A stretch of DNA of 64,000 nt, from assembly GCA_023091665.1 (NCBI GenBank), contig JALJCQ010000011.1, positions 1,054,001-1,118,000 of the forward strand, written 5' to 3'. Shown in pieces: positions 51,010 to 61,344 of the stretch. This DNA is from Pythium myriotylum (Eukaryota; Oomycota; Peronosporomycetes; Pythiales; Pythiaceae). The translations under genes were made by a program, and so were the position numbers. Under the pieces are notes generated by a model. It ran no database searches. It was not told the origin of the DNA and saw nothing but the letters and a program-made list of their open reading frames with translations. Within the stretch, counting starts at the first letter, position 1; every line of letters begins with the position of its first letter.

Positions 51010-52669
51010 ATGGGCAACTCGCTCAGCTGGGTGACGCAGACGTTCTGTCCGGAGGAGCAGGTGCTCTGGGTCGCGGCCAAGAGCGGAGACCAGGCCTCGC
51101 TGCAGCAGGCGCTCGCGCGACTCACGCCCGAGAACCGCGCCTTCCTCGAGTGGAAAGACCCGCTCTACGGCTACACGCCGCTGGCCAACGCCTGCGCCGA
51201 AGGCCACACGCCGTGCGTGATCTCGCTGCTGGATGCGGGCGCGGACCCGAACGCGAGGGACTTGAAGGGCCTCGCGCCTCTGCATATCGCCATCTCCAAG
51301 GCGCGCAGTGAGGTCGTCCGCCAGCTCATGGAGAACCCTCGCACGAACCCCCACGCCCGCACGGCGACCAAGCGACAGACACCGCTCGACCTCGCGCGGT
51401 ACGAATTCAACCATGTCTATGACGGCAATACCACACAGATCGCCAAGTGTATCGAACATGTCGAGAAGGTCAGCAGTTGCTTTTTCGCGCCGAGGGTGTC
51501 AGGGAAAGAAGGATACTGACCACTTGAGCAGAAGCTTTGTGTCTACTCAGGCTGGCTATACCAACGGGTGGACAATCTCCTCTCGTATGCGTCTGGAATC
51601 TCGTCGCTCAACTCGTGGAAGCGACGGTTGGTGGAAATGTGATGTCCACTGTTGCCCATCTTGAGTGCTAACACGGAATCGATGTTTTTAGATACTGTAT
51701 GGTGCTCCAGACCGCCGACGCCAACGTGGTTGAGATCGACCTATTCAACATGAAACCTGGAGACAAGCGCCCCGCGTGCCCAACGTGCGTATTGATGAGT
51801 CTCATCATCGGTCCGAAAGAGGCTGACTGGTTCTGTAGTGTCGAGCTAGTCTACAAACTGAGCGACGGGCTCTTCGAGAGCACTGACCCCACATGGTTCA
51901 ACCGCAAGGAACACCGCTTCTCGCTTAGCGCATATACGAAAGAAGGAATCAATCGAGTATCTGCCCCGCAGACATTCGACTTCGCAGCGATGAATCATGG
52001 AGACCTCGTTTCGTGGATGACTTTCTTTGGCAGCATGCGGGTGAGTGATTGTTCAATCGCCAATTCATATCAGGTTTCTCACGACATTTTATGGGACTAC
52101 ACTAGATGGGAGTGGTGCCAACGCGTGCATCTTCATTTTCTGGCAGCGCTTCTGGAGCAGCAGTCCCAGCACCTTGTGTTCAACCATCCATGCTTGACGA
52201 ACAGCGTGATTTGGAGCGCGCGCTACAACTATCACGCGAAGAGGCTCGTCGTGCCAGTGAACTGTCCGCCGCTGAAGCTGCGCTGATTGCGCCTTCGCGT
52301 CTTGAGTCAGCACCACCACAAACTGCAGCCTCAGCTCCGCCATGGAGTGACGCTTTCACTGGGTCGCCCGAGTTGACGCCAACGATCGCCCCGGATGGTG
52401 TCGAAATTGTCCAACCCCTGGAGCTGCTGCGGTCTCCTCGACTAAGCTCGCGGCCAAGTCCGGCGGCGGCAACTTCAACCCCTACACCGGATGCGGGCGC
52501 CTCGAACGAGTGCGTCATTTGTTTTGATGGGCCGAAAGCCACTGTCTGCGTGCCGTGTGGTCACAACGCCATTTGCACGGACTGTGCAGATCAGCTGATT
52601 CGATCCACCAAGCAGTGCCCCGTGTGCCGTGTCACAGTCCGCGAGATTGTGAAGATCTACCACGTGTAA
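51010..52669 (+). CDS. N-myristoylated ankyrin-PH-UIM-RING protein, copy A (four introns)
   Basis: Exons 51010-51468, 51532-51626, 51692-51784, 51839-52040 and 52106-52669; introns 63, 65, 54 and 65 nt; 470 residues. MGNSLSWV is a strong N-myristoylation start. Two to three ankyrin repeats follow (GYTPLANACAEGHTPCVISL, GLAPLHIAISKARSEVVRQL), then a PH domain (YSGWLYQRVDNLLS..SWKRRYCMVL.. to WMTFFG), a UIM-like helix (RDLERALQLSREEARRA) and a C-terminal RING: C419, C422, C434, H436, C440, C443, C454, C457. It ends VREIVKIYHV. It probably is a membrane-tethered E3 ubiquitin ligase with phosphoinositide and ubiquitin contacts. A convergent paralog lies at 52816-54449, 146 bp away. The second intron starts GTTGGT, an atypical donor supported by the paralog. 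Confidence 0.85.
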
Positions 52670-52815
52670 GACCTCACGCTGAGCAGTCTTGTACGTTGCA
52701 CGATCGAAGTGGTTTGCCAAACTCTCCTCTTGCATATCAAAGTGAATTAAATTATTGCACAGAATCATCAAACAAGCAGGTGGCATATAATTTAGCTCGT
52801 TGTCAATGGTGGTGC

Positions 52816-54449
52816 CTAGACACGGTAGAGCTTGATCAGCTCGCGAATCGGCTGTCGGCAAATGGGGCACTCGCATGTCGTATCAAGAATTTCTTCAGCG
52901 CAGGCCATGCAAACGGCGTTGTGGCCACACGGTACGCACACTGCAGCCTGCGGACCATCGAAACACACAACGCACTCTCCGATGGAGGGAAAACTAGGAG
53001 CTCGACTGATACTAACAATGGGATCAGACGATGAGCCAGGGAGACTTTGACTGGCTGATGCACTGGGACCTACGGCGGAAGGAGACGGCTCAGATCTATC
53101 AGTGTAAGATGCACTGGAAGAGTCAGCTTCATCGTCGGTCCAAAACGGCGCACTCGAGCGAACGGGGAGAGGCTGCGATGCAGTCTCATCTTGGACCACA
53201 GGAGAGACAGGGCGAGTCACCTCCATCAGAGACAACTCGATGGCACGACGGAGGTCCTCGTCCTCCTCTTCTTCATCCCGAAGAACCGACATAGTAGCCA
53301 CCGAAGTTCTTGAAGACGATGCCGAACGCAGATGCGGTTCACGCCCCATTTCTGCCGGATACTGTGATCGCGAGGGCATTGCTGCGTCATAATATGCAGG
53401 CATCTGTCCCGCGCCGGTTGCTTGGGGCGGAGAAGGCAAGGTTTGTGGGACAAAAAGACCCAGTGACTGGCGGGCTTGAGCCACTCCCAACATCTCTTGA
53501 TGGTGGTGGAAGAAATCTTTCCACATTTCCAGACCTTGGGCATCCGTCGCCGCGAATTCGACCATTTGGGTCGCTGCTGCTTGTCGGCGATCTTCAAAGC
53601 ACCCGTCGCGAACGAGCACGCTGCCCATTACTGAAAAAGTGAAATCTTTGCGGCCAAACCACTTGTCGTCCTTGGTCTCCACGATACCGGACTGTACGTG
53701 GTAAAGAATGACTGAAGTGGGGAGTGCAGGGCGAATGTCACCTTTACGAACAGAGAAAAGAGCGAGCTCGAGAACGTCGGGAAGCCCACGCTGGAGAACG
53801 ATACAGAACCTGTGCGACCACGAGCTCAGGTTGGATATGCCTGAGACTGCCGAGAGCAAATTGTCCGTCTTCTCGTACAGCCACCCGCTGTAGATGTAGA
53901 ATTTCTGTAGCAACATATCATAAGTCGTTGAGATATTGCCCCGAAAGATTGAGCGAGAGAGTGTCCATTTACCTTCTCGAGCTCGACGATGCACTCCTCG
54001 TACGCGAGCGAGCGCGGCCGCGACACTGGCTCCTCGTCGCCACCTCGCCGTTTCAGACGGTCACGAGCCACGTCGAGCGGCGTCTTGAGCCGTAAATTTA
54101 CTTCGAATGGCACGACATTGACCAAGCGGACGAGAAACTTGACGACCTCGGGATGGCCATGGCGGCAGGCGAGATGCAGAGGCGTGTTGCCCTTGAAATC
54201 CTTGGCGTTGACGTTCACGCCGGCTTCGACCAGCAGCCCGACGCACTCCAATCGGCCTTTCGCGGCCGCCTGAGCCAGCGGCGTGCGGCCCGAGCACGAG
54301 TCCCGCCAGTCGAGATACCGGCGCGTCTCGGGGGTCAGCGAGGCGATGGCCTCGCGCAGGCCGTGGTGGTCGCCGGCGTTGGCCGCGTGCCAGAGCGTCT
54401 GCTCCTCCGGGAAGAGACAGCCCGTGAGCCAGCTCGCCACGTTGCCCAT
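52816..54449 (-). CDS. N-myristoylated ankyrin-PH-UIM-RING protein, copy B (one intron)
   Basis: Exons on the complement: 53973-54449 and 52816-53904 (intron 68 nt), 521 residues. The start MGNVASWL again suits N-myristoylation. Ankyrin repeats (RTPLAQAAAKGRLECVGLL, NTPLHLACRHGHPEVVKFL) end at ELEK, where the only intron falls, exactly as in copy A. The PH domain (YSGWLYEKTDNLLS..SWSHRFCIVL..MWKDFF), a Pro/Ser linker, a UIM (EDLRRAIELSLMEV) and the RING (C470, C473, C485, H487, C491, C494, C505, C508) follow, ending IRELIKLYRV. The PH-to-RING part is one exon here but four in copy A. Likely an E3 ligase at membranes. The tail-to-tail arrangement suggests an inverted duplication. Confidence 0.86.
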
Positions 54450-55134
54450 GCTGCCGGCTGAGAGGATCGGGTAATGGTGACGACGTCGGGCGCGAGGCCA
54501 CGCGAGGCATCATCAGCGAGGGCTTTCTTCGGGGGGCCGGAAGTCGGCTTGGAATGACGGTATTCGTCGAGGAATGTGTGCTTTCCGAGGAATGATCCCT
54601 TGTTTTAACAACATCTACGGACGCTAAGTAGTTAAATTTCTTCATAGTTTGGGATGGATAATCACTAAAACGAGGTATGGAATGTTGGTGGTGAGAGGAG
54701 CTCCTCGTGTCCAGCTTTGCAATCCACCAAGTCTCGTCGTCAAGGACGATCTCTTTTCTGAAGCCTCTTCCTGAGCTCCATTGTGTGATTGTGGTTGAGG
54801 TCGTGGCGCTCAAGAGACTTGGACGAGAGTCTCGCTTGACTGAGTCTCGACGAACGCGAGAGAAAGAGTTTGGCGGGTCCACGAGAGCCATTGGGGGTCG
54901 AGACCTCTAATGAGTCAACCATCTGGAGGCGGGTGAACGTTTGCTCTTGTAGAGGGAGGTCGCTCTCTTCCGGTCCCGAATCCACGTATAAATTCCTGCA
55001 AGTCGATGAGACTGAACTTTGTCAGAGACTCCGCATCTCATGCCCACGCGATGATAAACCATCAGAGGTTCCTTGATGACCAGCATCTCGCCCTCTGAAC
55101 TCCTCAGACCTCTACGCAGCCATTCCCGCCTCCG
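54450..55134. other. Divergent intergenic region, no gene seen
   Basis: 685 bp between the copy B RING gene and the PDZ gene. Open frames are short and not protein-like; one overlaps the 5' end of the RING gene in another frame. No repeat or element was recognised. Confidence 0.55.
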
Positions 55135-55854
55135 ATGGGCTTTCTCCGCGAGCAGCGCGCCAAGTGGCGACTTCGCCACAACTCGGCGCGCTTCGGCGAA
55201 GACGCGCTGGCCGATCTCAGCGAAGCCACGCTGCCGTACAGCGGCGGGCCGCTCGGGCTCACGCTCCAGCGCTCCAAGTCCAAGTGGGTCGACGAGATCG
55301 GCCCGACCAAGATTGCGTGGCACAAGGACCGCAAGCTCGGCATCACGTTCCACGAGCGCGATGCAGACGGCGCCGAGGACCGCGCGATCGCGATCAAGGA
55401 GCTGGCTCCGGACGTCGCTCCGAATCCAGCGCTGTGCGTCGGCCAGGAGCTCATCGGCGTGAACGGGGAGCCCATCGCAGGGCTCGAGCTAGACACTGTC
55501 ATGGACATTATCCGGCGCAGCGAGTCGCCCTGCCAGCTCGCATTCACACCACCGCCGTCGCCCATCCTCGTGTCCGAAGTGTCGCCGTCAGCGGCGTGCC
55601 ACGGCGTCGCCGAGGGCCATGTTCTCGTGTCCATCGACGGTCAGTCGATGCTCGGCTCTTCTCTCCGTCAAGTCAGCGAGGCTATCAGTGCTGCGTCAGA
55701 GGACTCGCCTGTCGTCCTCCGCTTTGCATCGGTGCACGTCGTCTTCCACGGGAACGAGGCGTATAAAGCGGGAGCCCGGTCGAGCGACGGGACCAAGAAG
55801 ACCATCCGGAACACACTGTGCATCGCCGCTGTAGCAGCCGCGTTGACTGTATGA
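55135..55854 (+). CDS. PDZ-domain protein with hydrophobic C-terminal tail
   Basis: Single exon of 239 residues. A basic N-terminus (MGFLREQRAKWRLRH) is followed by a PDZ-like fold (about 60-145: KLGITFHERDADG as the carboxylate-binding strand, VGQELIGVNGEPIAGLELDTVMDII) and a second, shorter PDZ-like unit (147-208: AEGHVLVSIDGQSMLGSSLRQVSEAI, VVLRFASV). The C-terminus (TLCIAAVAAALTV) is hydrophobic and preceded by basic residues, as in tail-anchored membrane proteins. PDZ domains bind C-terminal peptides and build membrane complexes. No enzymatic part is present. Confidence 0.78.
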   Translation: MGFLREQRAKWRLRHNSARFGEDALADLSEATLPYSGGPLGLTLQRSKSKWVDEIGPTKIAWHKDRKLGITFHERDADGAEDRAIAIKELAPDVAPNPALCVGQELIGVNGEPIAGLELDTVMDIIRRSESPCQLAFTPPPSPILVSEVSPSAACHGVAEGHVLVSIDGQSMLGSSLRQVSEAISAASEDSPVVLRFASVHVVFHGNEAYKAGARSSDGTKKTIRNTLCIAAVAAALTV

Positions 55855-56049
55855 TGAGATCCTTTGTACTGTATCTAAAGTGCCCGTAAGAACCCGCCAG
55901 CATCCAAAGACGAGACCGATTGATCCCATTCCTTCTTGCCTCCAACGTGACCACGTTGCACTACACTGAAAACCGGTGGGACACCGGTATGTTATGCACC
56001 TTGTTTTGGTCGTGCGAAGCTCTCCACAAGCCACGCTCGCAGGTCAAGC

Positions 56050-57066
56050 ATGGCGCAGGTGGCGAAGAAGTACTCGCTGTTCCAGCGCTCGGTGCGCGCC
56101 GTGCAGACGTCCGTGCGGTCGTTCAACTGGTGGCTCATGGACCGCATGCCCGGCCTACCGAACCCGCCCGAGCGAGAGGCAGAACTGCGCAAGCCCACGT
56201 TCGTAGACCTCTGGGAGTTCACTTTCGACGAACACAAGCAGCGCTTCCGCGAAGCGTGGCGCGAGTACAAGGACTCGTTCTCAGACCCAGCGGACATTGA
56301 CATTGAGAAGAGCAAGGAGGAAGTGCGCAGGGCGGCCATGCGGCTGCGCGGCCACGTCGAGGAGAACGCTGGCAAGAACGCAGCCTATTTGGAAGAACGG
56401 CTTCAAGGTACCCAGGTGCTGGCCAACATCAAGGAGATCGGAACTACAGCAAGCAGCAACGTGAACTTCCTCAAGGATGAGATTGCAAAAGCTCAAGCGC
56501 AAGTAGACCCAGACGCGGTCGTAGAGAACGTCCGGGCTGTTGTCGACGAGCACCGTAGCAAGAAGGACGTCGTCTCTACCCTTTCTAGCAATGTTGACGA
56601 GCTTGTAGACCTCGTCAAGACTGGTCGCGATGCTGCACTGAGATTGGATGCGAAAGATGTCGAGGCAATGAAGGGAGACGCGCAATCGTGGTTTGCGGAC
56701 AAGCTCATGGTCGCGCAATCGGTACTGATGGCGTTCATCGAGGGGTACCGAGAGGGTAAGGCCATGGAGATTGAACGCGAAGACGCGTTGCTGCTCGTAT
56801 ATGCCAAGCAGGCGGCGCAAGAGCAATCTGCCGCTCTAAAAGAACAGTTCGACGAGTTCATTGCGACACAGAAAGAGAAGCAGGCGCAAGAGCTTCGAGA
56901 GCGACAAGAACGCGGAGACAACAGTGCTCGGATAGATCCCGAGATGCCATCAGCCGGAAATGCCACGACCGAAGATCGTGGAGGCTTGGCAAGTAGTACT
57001 CTGACTTCGTCGGCTACTTCACGTAGTGAGCCGCTCGATAATTCGTCGGTAAACAGAACCAGCTAA
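56050..57066 (+). CDS. Helical protein of unknown function
   Basis: Single exon of 338 residues; starts MAQVAKKYSLFQRSVRAVQ. The N-terminus holds FNWWLMDRMPGLPNPPEREAE and LWEFTFDEHKQRFREAWREY. The middle is a long amphipathic helical region (about 80-240) resembling LEA/apolipoprotein-like repeats (EENAGKNAAYLEERL, VVENVRAVVDEHRSKKDVVSTLSSNVDELVDLV). A coiled coil (EQFDEFIATQKEKQAQELRERQ) precedes a Ser/Thr-rich tail. No signal peptide or membrane helix is seen. Such helices often lie on membranes or lipid droplets; the role is unknown. It lies 195 bp downstream of the PDZ gene, same strand. Confidence 0.7.
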   Translation: MAQVAKKYSLFQRSVRAVQTSVRSFNWWLMDRMPGLPNPPEREAELRKPTFVDLWEFTFDEHKQRFREAWREYKDSFSDPADIDIEKSKEEVRRAAMRLRGHVEENAGKNAAYLEERLQGTQVLANIKEIGTTASSNVNFLKDEIAKAQAQVDPDAVVENVRAVVDEHRSKKDVVSTLSSNVDELVDLVKTGRDAALRLDAKDVEAMKGDAQSWFADKLMVAQSVLMAFIEGYREGKAMEIEREDALLLVYAKQAAQEQSAALKEQFDEFIATQKEKQAQELRERQERGDNSARIDPEMPSAGNATTEDRGGLASSTLTSSATSRSEPLDNSSVNRTS

Positions 57067-57140
57067 TCTAGAAGTGACCTTGAAAAGTCGCGTCTCTTGC
57101 CGACTTGATTATCGGGGAGTACTCTTGCAGGGTCAATACT

Positions 57141-59271
57141 ATGAAGCAACACCCACCGCAGCGCGTGCCGCCGCATCAGCTCGCCGCCCAACGGCGACCC
57201 TCGCACGACGATCTGGTTCGACTCGATAAGGTCGATTTCTCTGATGATGACGACGACGACACGTTTCAGTACGCGGCTATTGATGACGCTGCACTCGGTT
57301 TAGGCAGTGACGATTTGCTCGGAGAAAACGACGAAGACGAAGAAGATTTCGAGGCAGTGCTGCGCAACTTAAACCGCTCCACGAGTGTGCGTGACAGCAA
57401 CCCAAGCTCTGTTGCTCAGATCGAAGAAAAGGTTGATGGTGGTCTGTCAGCCTCGTCCTCACTCCCGTCGATCACGAAACACCAAGTGGGCGGAGTTGCT
57501 GCACCTGGTTCTCCAACATGGGCCGGCAACTCGTCGCCTACCGGTAGCTCGCTGCCTCGCATTCACACACAAGTGCGACCAGCAGTCGTCGACGACTTCA
57601 TTCGCAACTTCCTCATCAAAGTCGGCATGACACGAACGCTCGATATGTTCAACCACGAGTGGTATGAATTTATCTCCAAGGGCAAGCTCAAGGAAGATGA
57701 TGTGAGCGTCGTACCTGACATTTACATGCGCAACCAATTTCTAGACGACCAAGTCAAGGAGCTACGCAAACAACTGGATGAGACGCGGCAGATCACGGAG
57801 CGGGCAAAGGGCACATGGGACAAGTTCCGCAAGCAGCGCGATGTCCACAAGATGCACCACCAGCGCGTGCTCCAGGAGAAAGAAGCGCTAGCGGTCAAGA
57901 TCAAGAAAATGGAGAAGCACGTCGCGGCTTACGAGCCACTGCTGCAGGAACTCAAGGTCAAGTACGAGAACTCGATGAAAGAAAAAATGCTAATGCGGCT
58001 CGAAAGAGACAGACAGGTCGCCAAGGCCGAGGCTTTGGAAGCACAACTCAAGGCACTGAATCCGAACGCCAGTAACAACCACAAATCATCCAAACGAGAT
58101 AACGAGGGATCATCAACGGGCCCGCTGCCGACGGCCTCGTCGGGCTCTTTATCTTCGAAAGCAGGCGGTTCCGTTGTTCCTTCAAAGAAGAAAGCGTCGA
58201 GTAGTGATAGCCCAGGGAGTCGCAACAGCGCAAGCAGTGCTAACCATGGAGATACGAAGCTACCATCTCAGGACGGAGTGAACCCGTACCTGGACAAACG
58301 CTTCGAGCCTATCAGTGGTGAGCGCCTCGAGTTGGCCAAGACCTGCCAGGGCCATGCTAACTCGATCGCGGCAATCGCGTTCCATCCTCGGAACCCGATC
58401 GTGGCGACTGTATCAGACGACCAGACGTGGAAACTCTGGTCCATTCCGCAGTGCGAGCTTGTAATGAGCGGCGAGGGCCATCGCAGTTGGCTCTCTGGCA
58501 TCGAGTTCCACCCGCGAGGTACCCACGTGGCCACATCTTCGGGTGACAACACTGTGAAGCTATGGGATTTTGTCAGCGCGAGCTGCAGCCTCACGTTGAG
58601 CGACCACTCACACCCAGTATGGGAGAGTGTTTTCCACCATGAGGGTGACTTTCTTGTGAGCGCATCCATGGACCACACGTGTAAACTATGGGATCTCCAC
58701 ACAGGCAAGTGCCGTAAGACACTTCGTGGACACGTCGACTCGGTAAACTCGGTTTGCTTCCAGCCGTTTACAACCAACATCTGCACAGGCTCAGGAGACA
58801 AAACTATCTCGATCTGGGATATGCGATCGGGACTCTGTGTGCAGACCTTTTATGGTCACCAGAACGCGTGCAACTCTGTAAGCTTCTCTCTTCAAAGCGA
58901 CACAATCGCTTCGAGCGACGCGGATGGCTTTGTCAAAGTGTGGGACGTCCGTATGGTCGCTGAACGATCGACTTTGGACGGCGGGCAGCACCCGCTGAAC
59001 AGTGTGGCCTTCGATCGTAGCGGAAAGACCGTCGCGGCAGCTAGCGATGACGGTACCATCAAGGTCTTCAGCTTGAAGAATGACAAGCAGATTGCAGAAC
59101 TCAAGGGCCATGACGGACCTGTCCAGGTAACGATGCTGACCCTTTCTTTGCGTTGTGCGAGACTGCTAACGTTGTGGTCTGCGGCGTTGTTAGTCTGTCA
59201 AGTTCGAACCAAATGGGAGATTTCTGGGGTCGTCTTCGTCAGATTGCACCTTTCGCCTATGGTCGATGTAA
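57141..59271 (+). CDS. SPAG16: Sperm-associated antigen 16 / PF20, axonemal central-pair WD40 protein
   Basis: SPAG16/PF20 sits on the bridge between the two central microtubules of motile flagella and is required for motility. Exons 57141-59126 and 59194-59271 (intron 67 nt), 687 residues. After an acidic Ser-rich N-terminus, the family block VDDFIRNFLIKVGMTRTLDMF..EWYEFISKGKL and the coiled coil (DVHKMHHQRVLQEKEALAVKI, YEPLLQELKVKYENSMKEKML) match closely. Seven WD repeats follow, starting LAKTCQGHANSIAAIAF. The last repeat is completed by the second exon (SVKFEPNGRFLGSSSSDCTFRLWSM). This is direct evidence of a flagellated stage. Confidence 0.95.
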
Positions 59272-59535
59272 CCAATCTGGTCTCCAAAGTATCTATCATA
59301 GGAACAGAATTCTATTGACTTGATATCCTGCAAAGCTGGCTCGGCCCATTTCCCGCTAACAACCTGGTCCAGTGCACTTGTCTCTTTATTATTGCACACG
59401 AACCCAGTGGTGTTGCTTGTATGGAGTCATTTCTCGACTGTAGGCTTCGTTAGTCTAGATGCGTTGGATAAAAAACGATGGCTAGTCAACCGCCGTTCAT
59501 GTCTTCTTTCCCGTCCGTTCAGGTTGAGTCGACGT

Positions 59536-61188
59536 CTAAAGGCTTCGCATCCGTTCTTTCTTACGTCCAAATTCAGCCTTAAGGCAGAGCTTGAAGAAGA
59601 AGACTTGCCACACACCGCAACCAATCAGCAAGGCCGCAATCATGATCAGACGCCAAAGTACGTTCGGGAAGACTTGCCACGTGCTGAACCATACGATGAA
59701 AAACTCGAGTGCCAACGTGAACGCGACGTAGACCCAGAATCGAGACACGTACAGGACAGGGGGCATCGAAATGGTCTGGAGTGGCGACCAGAAGTTGGAG
59801 ATCACACACGCAGCATAAATGAGGAGCAGCACGTTCTTGAGCACCGTGAGCGTGTACCCGTAGTGTACCGGCGCCAGCCGATGTACACCGACGGGGGAGT
59901 ATCGCGCCGCGATAGCTACGAGTGCCACGCGCAACAACAAGAAACCGCGCGAGGCCCAGACATTGTTCTTCAAGTGTAGCTCGTGGCATCGCTTCTGGAT
60001 ATGACGCATGGGGAGCCATATCTTCATTGCGTAGAGAACTGCAGTAAGAAGCCCCATCCATGTAACGAATGACGCCATAGTCTTGAACGCCTCCTCCATA
60101 CCGTACAACTCCTGTTTCGCCGGCAATGTAGCACGAATATCGTGCCAGACAGCATGGAGATCCATGAAGAACGATGCCCACCAATACCAAGGCTTGAGTA
60201 CAGGAGCCATGGGGAATCCAACGGTCAGCGCTGGGATCGCGCGTGCCGACTCCACCACAACCCTGACCGGACTAATGGGCGATGTCATCGACGCGAAGTG
60301 GCGGAGGTAGAAGAGTTTCCAGTGGTATTGCTCATAGAAGTACTTGTGGTTGATGTTGTAGCCGACCGAAAGACGCATACCCTTGGGGAGCTGCGTGAGT
60401 TGCTTGGCCTTGTCGGGCACGAAGAGTGGGGCCTTGCGCAGCGCCTGACTGTACATGGATGAGAGGAAACCTTGGTCGGCGCCGTCGAAGGACTCGTGGC
60501 TGTTGAGTCCCTGGAGCAGCCGTTGATACTCGTTCGCATTGGGCGAGACCACCAAAAGGCCCGTGTGAAAGTGGCATGGGTTCATGAACACGGCGCAGAA
60601 GTTGCCGCAGAGAAAGAGTTCGTCCGAGTTTCGGATGAGCACGTTGTCGGCGTCCAGGTACACGACGCGGTCGTACTCGAGCAGGTTCCATACGTGGAGT
60701 TTGTTCAGCGTGTAGATAAAGTTCTTGTTGCTGAGGGTGCCGCCGAGGAAGGGGTTGTCGATGTTGGTCACGTCGATCACGCGGCAGCCGATCTCGGCGA
60801 AGAGGCGCTTGCTCGCTTCCGAGACCGAGTCGCTTGCGAGCACGACGAGATCGTGCGGCGTGCCCGTGAGCTTGATGCTCTGCATGAGCACCTGCACGCC
60901 GAGCACGTACTCGGGGTCTCGGCTCGTGCCTTCGTAGTGGACTGTCACGTACGCGAATCGGCTCTGCGCGGGTTTGTTGGCCGTGAAGGAGACGACGGCG
61001 GGCGGCGTGGTGGTCGGCGTCGCCGCCGGCTCGCGCGCCTCGGTGGGCGCTCGCTCGCGCGCTTTCTCGGGCTCGTCGAGCGCCGCGACGCGCGGCAGAG
61101 AGAGCGCGAGCGCGAGCGCGGCCAGCAGCGCCAGCGTCGCGAGCACGACGCCGCGCGCCGACGGTCCGGAGCTCCTGGGCGGCGCCAT
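59536..61188 (-). CDS. GT8-family glycosyltransferase with multi-pass C-terminus (PGSIP/IPUT1-like)
   Basis: Single exon of 550 residues. An N-terminal signal-anchor (GVVLATLALLAALALALSL) precedes a Thr/Pro-rich stem. The catalytic domain shows FAYVTVHYEGTSRDPEYVLGVQVLMQSI, VVYLDADNVLIRN with the DxD at D179-A-D181, CAVFMNPCHFHTGLLVVSPN, and GADQGFLSSMYS, all typical of GT8 enzymes near glycogenin and plant PGSIP/IPUT1. IPUT1 adds glucuronic acid to inositol phosphorylceramide and also has C-terminal membrane spans; here at least four hydrophobic helices follow residue 360. Golgi location is likely. The sugar donor cannot be read from sequence. Divergent from the RRP12 gene by 156 bp. Confidence 0.85.
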   Translation of the reverse strand: MAPPRSSGPSARGVVLATLALLAALALALSLPRVAALDEPEKARERAPTEAREPAATPTTTPPAVVSFTANKPAQSRFAYVTVHYEGTSRDPEYVLGVQVLMQSIKLTGTPHDLVVLASDSVSEASKRLFAEIGCRVIDVTNIDNPFLGGTLSNKNFIYTLNKLHVWNLLEYDRVVYLDADNVLIRNSDELFLCGNFCAVFMNPCHFHTGLLVVSPNANEYQRLLQGLNSHESFDGADQGFLSSMYSQALRKAPLFVPDKAKQLTQLPKGMRLSVGYNINHKYFYEQYHWKLFYLRHFASMTSPISPVRVVVESARAIPALTVGFPMAPVLKPWYWWASFFMDLHAVWHDIRATLPAKQELYGMEEAFKTMASFVTWMGLLTAVLYAMKIWLPMRHIQKRCHELHLKNNVWASRGFLLLRVALVAIAARYSPVGVHRLAPVHYGYTLTVLKNVLLLIYAACVISNFWSPLQTISMPPVLYVSRFWVYVAFTLALEFFIVWFSTWQVFPNVLWRLIMIAALLIGCGVWQVFFFKLCLKAEFGRKKERMRSL

Positions 61189-61228
61189 GGTCCGTCCCTC
61201 TTCTCCTCTCTTCCAAGATCAAAAGAAG

Positions 61229-61277
61229 CTCCGTAATCGTACCCCTCCCTCTCGCTCGGGGGGGGTACACTACGGAG
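61229..61277. repeat. Long imperfect inverted repeat in divergent promoter
   Basis: CTCCGTA (61229-61235) pairs with TACGGAG (61271-61277), and GTACCCC (61239-61245) pairs with GGGGTAC (61262-61268). Unequal 3- and 2-base bulges separate the two stems. It lies between the divergent starts at 61188 and 61345, a position comparable to the hairpin at 5314-5342. Confidence 0.65.
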
Positions 61278-61344
61278 GTCGCGCGAAGGTCGCTCGAAGC
61301 GGTGACTGGAGTCGGCCTGTCCTCTCCAGCCAACCGACCAGCGG

